Under the pieces are notes generated by a model. It saw only the letters and a list, made by a program, of their open reading frames with translations, was not told the origin of the DNA and did no database searches. This document shows positions 13,301 through 22,000 of a stretch of 64,000 nt of DNA, piece after piece. This stretch comes from Phlebotomus papatasi (lineage: Eukaryota; Arthropoda; Insecta; Diptera; Psychodidae): the NCBI RefSeq assembly GCF_024763615.1, contig NC_077222.1:98489417-98553416 (forward strand), read 5' to 3'. The position numbers and the translations under genes are program-made. The stretch's first letter is position 1. Every line of letters starts with the position of its first letter.

Positions 13301-15601
13301 TTTTCCTATGAAGGTATGTCATCTAGGTATTTTTTATATTTACGGTAGTCGGTAGTAAACTGAAGCAGAATGTTACCAAATGTGAAAATTCAAAATGTGA
13401 TACCCCATGTCTAATACTATTTGCCCCAGCATTTTTGAGAATGGTTAAAAAATGGCCTTTTAGAAATTGGCTCGATAAACGTATTTCTTTACAAAATAGA
13501 GGAAAATGACTTTCACAAAATTGTAGAGCGGTAAATTTCCTATAAAATTGCACTAATTAGAAATATTTGGGACGTTCGTGTAGCTTGTAAAAAATAATAT
13601 ATTGGTTTTTGTGACTTTTTGCCCCAGTCTGCCGTAATGCCAATAATTTTCGCAATACCCAAACTGTTTTGAAAATGTCTAATTTTTTAAAATTATTTTT
13701 AATTTAAAAGAAGGATAGTCAAGACTTTTCAATTCTGACATTTTTTAGATTGACTTATGAAGTATTATCGGCCTTAAAATCAAAATTAGAAGTTTTTTCT
13801 GGACAATTTTTTTTTTAGTTCTGGATAGCGTATTTCTTAGGGCAAAATCACATTGACAGTAAAATGCTCACCGTCACCGTCAAAGCCCTCACCGTATTTC
13901 GTTGATTTACGCATTTTTTTTTTTGTAATTTTTACTCAAATTCTCAATTACCGTGTTACATTATCTCATATACTCGGTGGCACTAGGTGAAAATAATATA
14001 AGAAAATTGAAGAAATAAAACGAAAATGCGATAAACGGTGAGCAAAAAAACTGTAGCAAAACTGTAGCAAAAAAATCCTACAGTTTTTTTGCTCACCGTT
14101 TATCGCATTTTCGCTTTATTTATTCAATTTTCTTATACTATTTTCACCTAGTGCCACCGAGTATGAGACAAGGTAATATCGTAATGGAAAATTTGCGTAA
14201 GAATTGCAATGAAAATGCATAAATCAACGAAATACGGTGAGGGCTTTGACGGTGACGGTGAGCATTTTACTGTCAATGTGATTCTGCCCTTAATCTATTG
14301 AGACATGTTTTGATTTATTTAAGGGTCTTCGAATCTTGGACAAGTTTTATTCTTTTTACAAATGAAGATTCTACCTCAAATTACTTCAAATTTAATTTTT
14401 GAGCTACAGAATATTTATTTGTCATATATGCGAAAGGTCGAAGTAATAGACTAAAATCGCTGAGCTTTTTGTAATTCAATGAATCCAAGAAAGAGTTATT
14501 CATTAAATTGAAGGGTCAGTTACATAAATAGATATTTTATTTAATCAGGAATGATTATTTTTGCAAGAGATTTGTGACCTATGGGGCGGTTTCAGACTTG
14601 AAGATTTAATCTAATTTTATCTAAATTGCAAAATTTTTAATTTGAGATTTTTCATTAACCTTTATGAAACTGCAAGAATGCGAAATTTTTTCAGGATAAT
14701 AAGGAATTCTAGCATTCCAGGAGGTCCCAGCATTAACGATATCAGAATTAGTGGCATACCAAGGGGTAACTTAAATATAAGTAATCAGAGTGGCTCGTTA
14801 CTGGTTTAGGGTATATCACGGCTAATTCTACTAAAGATAAGTACGTAGGAATTCCTACTATCCATAGTAGAGTTATCCGTAAGATTTTGTTTTGAAGCAT
14901 CTTAAGATTGATAGGCGTAGGCTGCTAACTTGCATGTCCTAGGTCTGCGACTCTGATAGGGATAAGCCGGTTGAAAATGAATTACTGGAATGAATTATTT
15001 AATAAAAGTCTTTTTTTTTTAGAAATTTTTGAAGTCATTTATAAGTGCACCGCTTTACTTATAAGAATCACTGTTACTCTATATCTCTATAAAGAATAAT
15101 TGAACGAAGTTTAAAAACTACTGAATATTTAAAAAAAAATCTATTATTAGAAAAATGTTTCTTGGGCGTTCTAATTGAACTAGCTCGACCACTCTGCGAA
15201 TTTTTTAGGTTTCTCAAGAATCATTCGACTGCGATTCACTTTATAAGGGATTCATCAGCTTGCAAATAGCTTTCAAACTGGGATCTGGGATAGTAATTTG
15301 CCTGCCCCATTGAGAGGCCAGTAAGACAATCTCAGTTACCGTGAATTAGTTCAGTACTGTCTTCTGTTTTCGCGTTTTCATGGAAACAAGTGCAAAATGT
15401 ATTGATGTGCATCGAAACGCGCGTTTGTGTGTGTTTTCCAGTGATTTCCGGTGCGATGTGCACGATTTTTTTTATGACTCTCATTGCGGAATAAGGTCGA
15501 ATTACTCACCACTTTCATTTTTATCCAAGGCATTGCCGGGCATAATGCTCTCACTGGCTGCGTCTTTCTCCTCAGAATGTTTCTTGTTGACCTTGTTCTT
15601 C
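1332..15601 (-). CDS. Unrecognised multi-exon gene for a polar, partly helical protein (partial)
   Basis: Five minus-strand exons join in phase: 15510-15601, 10240-10499, 9991-10178, 1660-1886 and 1332-1472. Together they give about 302 codons without a stop. The 3' end is not found, so it probably lies left of the window. The first listed exon has an acceptor (CTCTGCAG before 15601). It could instead be the first coding exon, starting at the ATG at 15541-15543 (MPGNALDKNESG). The protein is rich in Ser, Asn, Glu and basic residues, with a KRKKSSRSR stretch early. A probable amphipathic or coiled-coil segment spans exons four and five (LLATLLEQISLLHDTNAKIC, then VEIEALKH), followed by basic and Ser-rich sequence. 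I see no signal peptide, membrane segment or enzyme motif. The donor at 10238-10239 (GTTGAA) is weak and stronger in-phase donors lie inside that exon. I do not recognise the family; a cytoskeletal or scaffold role would be a guess. Confidence 0.68.
2719..3210 (+). repeat. tRNA-derived SINE, split by a MITE
   Basis: The head at 2719 (TGGCACTCAAGGGATCA) contains an internal polymerase III B box (GGTTCGAATCC, about 2773-2783), so it derives from a tRNA. The copy is interrupted after 2798 by a MITE of about 232 bp and resumes at about 3031. It continues with the same body as the copy at 55975-56244 and ends near the GGAAGGCCTTGTT block. Too degenerate to be a functional tRNA gene. Confidence 0.72.
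2799..3030. mobile_element. MITE family G, copy 1 (inside the SINE)
   Basis: Ends form an inverted repeat: GTAACAGTATGACAATGTCA near the left end and a diverged reverse complement near 2998-3030. Related copies lie at 8089-8306 and 25099-25768. It sits between the two halves of a SINE, which fixes its borders. No coding capacity. Confidence 0.68.
3422..4597 (+). pseudogene. Tc1/mariner transposase, inactivated
   Basis: The N-terminal part starts MDRIRQQIVDIYLQNPN and reads as a helix-turn-helix DNA-binding region. The frame is then cut by the MITE at 3552-3785 and resumes with QAGGRKPG, the linker typical of Tc1 transposases. The catalytic region is still visible: a first Asp in VLMDDETIMKADF, a second in WPDLAS, and a last Glu in LRPIENYW, with about 37 residues between the last two. 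At least one in-frame stop (just before FNPPNIPELR) and frameshifts around 4270 break it. The protein would cut and paste the element through its terminal repeats. No intact copy is present in the window. Confidence 0.85.
3552..3785. mobile_element. MITE family A, copy 1, inside the mariner transposase
   Basis: 234 bp. Ends read CAGTAGACTCTCTCTCAATC and its near reverse complement, flanked by TA at 3550-3551 and 3786-3787. A second copy of the same length lies inverted at 22375-22608. TA duplication and CAGT-type ends suggest mobilisation by a Tc1/mariner (possibly pogo-like) transposase; that assignment is inference. Confidence 0.85.
4724..6189. other. No gene recognised; AT-rich intron sequence
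   Basis: Lies in the long intron of the minus-strand gene. The open frames are short and AT-driven, lack acceptable splice borders, and show no recognised domain. No paired repeat copy was noticed here. Confidence 0.5.
6190..6342. mobile_element. Short MITE with TTTGACACCC-type ends
   Basis: Inverted ends pair GACTTTGACACCCTTCTGTT at about 6191 with GGAGGGTGTCAAAGTGACC near 6327. The inner parts of the arms (GCTTTTCTTT and AAAGAAAGC) also pair. A weaker partial copy of the right arm lies near 46070-46135. It ends a few bases before the hAT-like element. Confidence 0.6.
6357..6631. mobile_element. hAT-like MITE family F, copy 1, with 8-bp duplication
   Basis: 275 bp with ends CAGGGGCATC and GGGTCCCTG. 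It is flanked by a perfect 8-bp direct repeat CTTATGGT at 6349-6356 and 6632-6639. An 8-bp duplication and CAGGG ends are hallmarks of hAT elements. A similar copy in the same orientation lies at 41212-41476. No transposase. Confidence 0.85.
7305..8060. repeat. Family E interspersed repeat, degenerate
   Basis: Carries the recurrent motifs of this family: ACCGATTCATAACC-type strings, AATCGGAT...TTGGAAA, and a short inverted stem around GCAAAGCGTCTCAGCTTTGC at 7555-7575. Related stretches occur at 16930-17545, 20200-20440, 30900-31170, 35268-36305 and 40530-41050. Borders are not clear. Confidence 0.45.
8089..8306. mobile_element. MITE family G, copy 2
   Basis: Left end TAGGAGAATTCTGTAACAAT and right end GACATTGTCATACTGTTACA followed by GAATTCCCCT form the inverted ends shared with 2799-3030. 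The internal sequence (GAGTAATATCAGTTAC, TGTTGATCTGCTTCTGAA) also matches that copy in the opposite orientation. Confidence 0.65.
8653..8965. mobile_element. MITE family B, copy 1
   Basis: 313 bp, ends CAGTAGAGTCTCTCAAAT and GAGACTCTGCTG, flanked by TA at 8651-8652 and 8966-8967. An inverted copy lies at 21350-21679. The first dozen bases resemble family A, but the interior is unrelated, so the two families may use the same transposase. Confidence 0.82.
8968..9990. other. No gene recognised; AT-rich intron sequence
   Basis: Intron of the minus-strand gene. Sequence is low in complexity to about 9500, then less AT-biased to the exon end at 9991. No repeat copy was noticed. The less AT-rich 9580-9990 stretch could hold intronic control sequence; that is only an impression. 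Confidence 0.45.
10990..13190. repeat. Composite inverted-repeat block
   Basis: A left arm at about 11358-11701 and a right arm at about 12241-12592 are inverted copies of each other. They share the GAGTAGGCGCATTTTG and C-rich CCCCTCCCCCCACCCTCC motifs and ATGAGAGCATTTTACTTTAT. The left side also has about three tandem units of roughly 115 bp (11640-11940), each with CCCCCATA...ACTTATAA...CTTTCTGA. Outer flanks (GCATTTGTCGTAACTTCC near 11000, GAAGTTACGGCAAATGCTG near 12960) are inverted too. This suggests one large foldback-type element of about 2.2 kb. No transposase frame. Confidence 0.7.
13323..13638. repeat. Family N repeat, copy 1
   Basis: About 310 bp that recurs in the same orientation at 18540-18846. 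Shared blocks include ATACTATTTGCCCCAGCATT, GTAGAGCGGTAAATTTCCTA and GTGACTTTTTGCCCCAGTCT. The open frame on the minus strand here is repeat sequence, not a gene. Confidence 0.75.
13838..14290. repeat. Long foldback (hairpin) element
   Basis: Two arms of a little over 200 bp, about 13838-14056 and 14078-14290, are near-perfect reverse complements around a 21-base loop. The arms begin AGGGCAAAATCACATTGACA and end TCAATGTGATTCTGCCCT. Matched blocks include GCTCACCGTCACCGTCAAAG and CGGTGGCACTAGGTGAAAAT. A few mismatches and one less-matched stretch (about 13930-13960) are present. No coding sequence. Confidence 0.88.
14291..15509. other. No gene recognised
   Basis: Intron of the minus-strand gene (or region beside its first exon). 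The part after 15360 is distinctly less AT-rich. The plus-strand open frame over 15380-15817 is the antisense of the exon at 15510-15601 and is not supported as a gene. Confidence 0.4.
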
Positions 15602-16840
15602 CTGCAGAGATCAAGAACCCAACTAAAATTTCTCCCAGCTTCCACGACCCCTCTGACCTCGGACCAACCTGTCCATGTTCTCCGGACGGATTCAAATGAA
15701 ACACTAGCCCTCGATGATAATCCGTTTTTTACCAAAGCAAACCACTACTTCATAGCCTTCCTATTTGATACTTATTTAGCAGAAAACTTGCATCATCACA
15801 GAAATTTTCCGTCCTAATTCGATTTACGCTGATTTCATTTTCATTTTTCACGCAAAAACTCCCAACAAAACACTGAACTTCACTGCGTTCTAGCGAAGGT
15901 TTATTCGATCACAAGATTCACGGTATTATTTCGCGGAAGATAACAGATATTTCACTGTGAATTCTATCACACTCGTATCTTGAGCAAACAGAGTGTTTTA
16001 GCTACAAAAAGAAGTGCAAATAAGACATCAAACTAAATAAAATGCCTTTCTTCTTCCGCGACTTCACAACACTATTTGACACATTCCACAGATTTTTACG
16101 ACGGATACCTTTGTTTTGTAAAGCTCCATGCTTTGCTTTTCCTTTAGTTGAATGTGTTCATTACTATCTTCACTTTGTAGCTCAAATTTTGAAATTGTGG
16201 ATTGCGATTTTAGAAATGATTTTATTGTAAATTATTATATTATAAACGCAATATTTTACACAGTTTTCTGCATTTGCAAAAACAATTTACAAGAATCTAT
16301 GTCACTTTATGGTTAAAATCCTGTCTAAACGACTATTTAAAATATCCAAAAATGAAGAGCAAACTGACGTTTTCTTGGTACGGATTTTAATCATTATCGT
16401 CTTCGTAATTTTAGAATTACTTGGGCTTTCATCAATCGCTTTTCAAGCTATTTACGTTTTAGTTTTCCATATTTCTTCCTCTATCAAATTTTTTTATGCA
16501 CTATTACTTTGATTTTGGAACAAATTAAAATCATTAATCATAATCGGAATTGAAAGGCGGAAAATAAATTGAGCAATTTTGAATTTAAAAGCATTTTAAG
16601 CCCTCTCTTAAAAACTGCTTAAAATAAGATTTTGTAAATTTTATGCAGAAAGATGAGAATTTACTAAACTGTTCAATCTTTATAAAAGGATGAATAAATT
16701 TGATCTTCTAAGTTCTATTCGACCGATAATACTAATTAAACAGAGAGAATTCTTTGTTTGAGTATCATCCGAAAACAAAGGAGAGGATTGCAGAAGCAGA
16801 AGGCATCCTCATGTATCCTCCCGCAAGTATAGTGCACATA
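15602..16840. other. Less AT-rich stretch (possible promoter of the minus-strand gene), then AT-rich spacer
   Basis: 15602-16060 is clearly less AT-rich than its surroundings and lies just upstream (minus strand) of the first recognisable exon. It could be a promoter and 5' untranslated region, but I cannot place a TATA box or initiator. From 16060 to 16840 I see nothing. Confidence 0.35.
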
Positions 16841-16843
16841 ATA

Positions 16844-17912
16844 TAATAATAATAATAATGCTGGCACAACATTCCATAAAGGAACTAGGCCTTCCCTAGG
16901 AAGTGGGGCACCTTTGAAATTGGTATTTTACTGCTCAAACTCAAAGAGAGAGCAGTTATATAATCGACTTTTTTTTCAACTTCTCACTGTTCTGGAGCTT
17001 AAACGATAAGAGATATCGACTTTCGGTCTTCGATGACCCCTCCTCAAATGACATTATCTCGTACCCCACCTCTTTACTTTTCCCCCTCCCCTTTCGTACG
17101 TTCTCTATCCCCCAAAAATAGGTCACAAATGAGGTTTTTACAATTTTGCAAAAAATTGGCCCAAGTTTTTTCAATGATTTTTGGATATGTTTTAGAGCTG
17201 GTCCTGGCAAACATTTCGCCTAAACATACCTATGACTGGAAAATCCGCCATTTTGAATTATTGAAGGTCAAAGTTCAACCACTTTGGAAGGCTCATTTTT
17301 CAACCGATTTGGTTAAATTTGGATTTTTTGGAAAGGTACTGCAATGTCGAACCCGGCTGCATCGGTCTTCATCAGTAATGAATCTGTTAAGTACCGATTT
17401 TTTGATTTTGAAATGCTTTTGTGATTTTATGAATCAATTTGATCTCTAGTAGATCAGTTATTCCAAAAGATTATGCAAAAAGCTAATTCACGGTGAGCTC
17501 TATCTCGTGAGTTCGAGCATTCCGCAAAGCTGGGACGCTTTGCCATCTTTTTTTCACCTATTTTTAAATAAAATTGAACATTATCGTGATATAATTTAGC
17601 TGCACAAACCACAAACAGATTGAGAAACTAAATTATAATATATAACGATAAAGCTCAATTTTATTTAAAAATAGATGAAAAATCCTAATTTCAAAGGTGC
17701 CCCACTTCCCCTATTATCTTTTCTTATACGGGATAAGGTTGTCAGTCTCATGCCACGTAGAATCTAGTGCAGTGTAGCTCACTGGATGCAGTCCGAACAC
17801 ATTTAACGCCAAAAAAAATCCTGGATGATTTAATTTAAAGGGGATTAGAACTTCTAACCCGAGAAACTTGCATCATAGAGAGACTGATCTACCACTTGAC
17901 TCATTGAGTGCC
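16844..17912 (-). repeat. tRNA-derived SINE copy, split by a D-type element
   Basis: Read on the minus strand, the tRNA-like head lies at about 17912-17845 and the tail (ATT repeats) at about 16844. The copy is interrupted at 16899-17711 by a TA-flanked element. The two halves (16844-16898 and 17712-17912) match the continuous copy at 55975-56244 across the break at GGCCTTCC/TTATCTTTTCTT. Confidence 0.75.
16899..17711. mobile_element. Family D element, long copy carrying family E sequence
   Basis: Ends GGAAGTGGGGCACCTTTGAA and GGTGCCCCACTTCCCC, flanked by TA at 16897-16898 and 17712-17713. The outermost parts match the compact 157-bp copy at 17919-18075. The middle (about 16930-17545) is family E repeat sequence related to 35268-36305. 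So an E repeat was either captured by or inserted into a D-type MITE. Confidence 0.72.
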
Positions 17913-17918
17913 CCAGTA

Positions 17919-18075
17919 GGGGGAAGTGGGGCACCTTGGAATTGGTATTTTTCACATATTTTTAAATAAAATTGAGCATCATCGTGATATAATTTAGCTG
18001 CACAAACAGATTGAAAAGCTAAATTACATTATGATATGGCTCAGTTCCCAATTTCAAAGGTGCCTCACTTTCCCC
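17919..18075. mobile_element. Family D MITE, compact copy
   Basis: 157 bp, ends GGGGAAGTGGGGCACCTTGG and AAGGTGCCTCACTTTCCCC, with TA on both sides. Interior GATATAATTTAGCTGCACAA recurs at 17583-17603, 27995-28020 and 44505-44530. It begins six bases after the end of a SINE. Confidence 0.8.
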
Positions 18076-18539
18076 TATAGGCATGGAACACTCATGTCTT
18101 TCTTTGGAACAACGCTCTTGCAGACGATCTGTTGAACTAAGCTGCGAGTACAAAGGCACCCTTAACAAGAGAATCCTTATTCGGCCACCATCACCGGCCG
18201 TGCTACTGTGCATTTGAATGCGAATCCGCTATCTATTTTAGAATTTCACAAAAGTTCTTTTCTCCAGAAATCTGTTTATTAAAAATGGCCACTTGGGGTA
18301 AAAAGTAACAAAAGGTATAGAGCAAAAAGTAACAAAAAAGCGGAGCAATTTCTGATGTCTCACGGCGAAAAGAAACGTCATTATCATGTCTCGTCGCTTG
18401 TTTGTTTGCATTGGTCAAACGATTTGCAGTCTTTTGTGTGTTTTTTCCAAAATAGCTTGAAAAGCGCTTTTCTCGTTTTCTCACTTTCTCGCAGAGAAAA
18501 CGGTGTTTTACAAAGATGTAGATGAATAAATTTTCTATG

Positions 18540-18846
18540 AAAATATGTCCTCTAGGTATTTTTTTTCAAATTTACGGAAGCCTGTAATGAGGCGAATCAA
18601 AATATGATAATACCCAATGTCTGATACTATTTGCCCCAGCATTTTTGAGAATAATCACAAAATTACCTTTTAGAAATTCGCTCGATATACGTATTTCCTT
18701 ACAAAATAGAGGAAAATTACTTTCACAAGGTTGTAGAGCGGTAAATTTCCTATAAAACTGCGCTAATAAGAAATTTTTGAAGCGCTCGAGTAGCTTGTAA
18801 AAAAATAAAATATCCGTTTTGTGACTTTTTGCCCCAGTCTCCCCTA
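18540..18846. repeat. Family N repeat, copy 2
   Basis: Direct copy of 13323-13638. An inverted end, GGGGTAAAAAGTAACAAAA, lies at about 18295. The complete element may therefore run from about 18294 to 18846, with GCCCCAGTCTCCCCTA at its right end. Confidence 0.72.
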
Positions 18847-18946
18847 CAGAATTCAAAATTGAAAGACTTCTAATAGACTTCGCGCGATTACAATAAAAGT
18901 GTTCTGTATGTCTTCAGTTTATTAGTAAATTTATAAATTCTCCACA

Positions 18947-18952
18947 TTTATT
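18947..18952 (-). promoter_or_regulatory. Candidate poly(A) signal for the membrane-protein gene
   Basis: AATAAA on the minus strand, 92 bases past the stop codon. A second one is at 18918-18923. Confidence 0.45.
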
Positions 18953-19043
18953 TTTCTGCAAAAGGAATAAAATCTTTATACACAATCCATAATTATAGGA
19001 TTTTTTTTTAGTATAATTTAATAAAATTACAAATTTCCATACA

Positions 19044-22000
19044 TCAGTCATCAATTGTGTGCAAAAGGCCATCGAGTGTCTTAAGGCAAGTGGTGAAACT
19101 TTTTATGTGCTCATTGATGAGGTTTTCCACAAAATCATCAACTTTCTCGTCGAAATCTACGTTCTTCTGCAGCAAACAAGCGCATTTTGTGTAAGTCTCC
19201 CAAAGCCTTGCATTTGAATTCGGCTGCAGGAGTTTCGATTGATGGATGGTAATGTTTTTGGCTGTAGTATAGAAATCCTCGAGTGTGTGTTCGAGATCTT
19301 TTACTGCTGAAACATCTGCTTCTTGTAAACGTTTTATGTAGTACTGGCGATCTGTGGTGAATTTTCCAAGCAGAAATCCTAGAAAAGATGTCAGATATTT
19401 AAATATTTGAGCAACGAGATGCTGTTTACGTAAATAATACGACTATTAAAGTTCCATTTAGACTCAAAAGAATGGTAAAGTACATTATTTTTGCGAAAGT
19501 ATGAAAAACGCCACAAGAATCAATTTACGCATTCCATTATTTGTGCTTACATGTTTTTGCTATTTTCTTATTCATTTTAGAAGTCAAACAGTTTAAGATA
19601 TCGTATTAGGGTTCTCGTCAATCTAGTTTTAAGAAATTTTATTTTGATTTCTTATGCGAATATTTCGTTATTCTACCACAAAAACTCCTAGTCATTACTT
19701 GTTTAGGCTTTATGGGATCAAAGATGAAATACTTCTATTCTAAAACAGACAGAGGTAACATTCAAGATTAAATTCTTTCGGAAGATTTTTAAATTCATAT
19801 TTATGATTACTAATTTACGATTACTTTATGATTAAATTTGAAAGTCTTTTTCTCTTAAAATAAAATAAAAAAAACATTTTTTTTTATTTTAAAGATTTAT
19901 GATTAAGATTTTTAATTTTTGAAAAATAAACATTTTAATTTTAAGAATAGATTTTTTTAAATTAAAAATAAAAAAATAAAAAAAATTTAAGAGTAGATCC
20001 GTCTGAATCTGAAGTCTTAAAATCAATTATTTCCTGTGAACAAATGAGTTGAACTAGTTCTTGAATGAAGGTCCATGATGAGTTGATTATAACTCATTTT
20101 ACAAGACGAAATGATGGTGTAAAATACGACGAAAATTATATTTTTTTAATAAAATTCTCGCCAAAAAAAAAAAACAATTTTTTTTCAAATCAGTTTGGCT
20201 CGGTTTAAATCAGTTTGGCTCGGTTGTGAACCGATAATTAACTTTTTATGAAACGACAAATAATTTTTGTCTAAAAATCAATTTTAATACTCTTTAAACT
20301 ATTTTGGGGGATCTTTTGAGTGATTTATGAATCGGTTAGATCGGTTGAGAACTGGTATAAACAATAAATGATGCGAAAACACTTTTGAGGTCATCTGAGT
20401 CACGAGATTAGGGGACGCTTTACCAACCCTTTTCAATTTTGATTAACAATCTAATAATTCTCCAACAGTAGCAATCAGCCAATTAAAAAAAATACGTAAA
20501 ATTATGAATCTAGGTGACTTAAAAGGGATACAAACTCGGAACACTTTGGATACTAGCATAAGTGCTTCACCATTTCACCAGGGTATAGGGGTAGGCTTTT
20601 AGACTTCGTACACACTCTGGCTGCGAACTGCGAACACTTCATTATTTTTCGCATTTTTCTTCAATGAATCTGGCCTGTGGCAATAAATTTTAATAGATTT
20701 GCACATTTCCTGATAAAAATCAAAACAGATTCGTTAAAGAAATTTAAGAAAAATATGAAGTGTTTGAAGCCAGAGTCTGTGCGAAGCCTGAAATACTTCC
20801 GTTATATATAAATAAAACCCAAATAATAAACTGCAAAAGTCCAAAAATAGTAAAATATTCTTGACAAAGGGATAACAAAGAAATTATAAACATAGCATTT
20901 TTGATTTGATTTTAAGAGATGTATAGGGGAAACTGGGGCACCACAATACACGGAGTAGCACCAAATACTGCGATCTTTTAATCGGATATTCGACTTCTGA
21001 GAATAAGACTTATCGAAATTTATAGGCATTGCTTGTACGTACACTGAAGAAATGGCCGAGATAGTCCAAGTAGTTTAAAAATAAAAAAAAATAATGTTTG
21101 GTGCTACTCCGTGTTTGGTGGTGCCCCAGTACCTCCTAATTCACTTTTTAGTTTTTTACTGACCAGAATTGATTTATATACTGGCCATTTTAAATTATTT
21201 GCTGATGAATTGGATTTTTTACTGGGAAATTTACTAAATTACTCCCAAGAAATGTTCATCTTAATAGCATTTTATTCCCTCATTTCCGAATTTTATGTTG
21301 ATTCTCTTCTACATTATTACAATATAAATCCAAAATTTAAAACAATATACAGTAGAGTCTTCTAAATACGAACGCTTGGGGGGTATTTTTGACATTTCTC
21401 ACCTCCCAAATTCGAACGATTTTTTCAGAACTATCGAAATTTATGTGAGATTAAATTGTACTTTGAATCAAATTCTCGTACTTTCTCGCAAGTTTTAGTG
21501 GTAACATACTTCCTTTTCATTTTACACGACCATAATGCATGTAAACATTCAGGAAGAAGCACATAAATATGATTTTCATTCATCAAGAATACGAACTTTC
21601 TAACATAACCTCACAATTGACATTTTGAATCCAAACGTTCGTTCGAATTTGAGAGATTCAGATTTGAGAGACTCTACTGTAATACAAACATTTTTTTTTC
21701 GTATCCTTATAGTATGCTACTATTTTCTTAATAAAAATCCTTTCATTATACAAACCACTGATCATTTTCATATCAAAATATATCACAAAATTAATTAAAG
21801 TCCTTTAAGTTTAAATATTTAAATCGTTTCGTCCAAACATATTTTATTTTATTTTTGTCTTTTGGGAATTTTAAAAATTTGAGCCAGGGGGTAGATAATT
21901 ATGCTTCTCATGGTTTACTCGAGTGCCGATGTGCTGATCTGATTTCGATGCTGATTTTGCACGGATTTGTCGATCTCGTGCCGACCAGTCGATCTCGTGA

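Noticed and set aside
15380..15817. 145-codon plus-strand open frame
   Set aside because: It runs antisense to the phased exon at 15510-15601 and shows no domain or splice context of its own.
17033..17449. 138-codon plus-strand open frame
   Set aside because: Lies wholly in family E repeat sequence that recurs without an open frame at 35268-36305.
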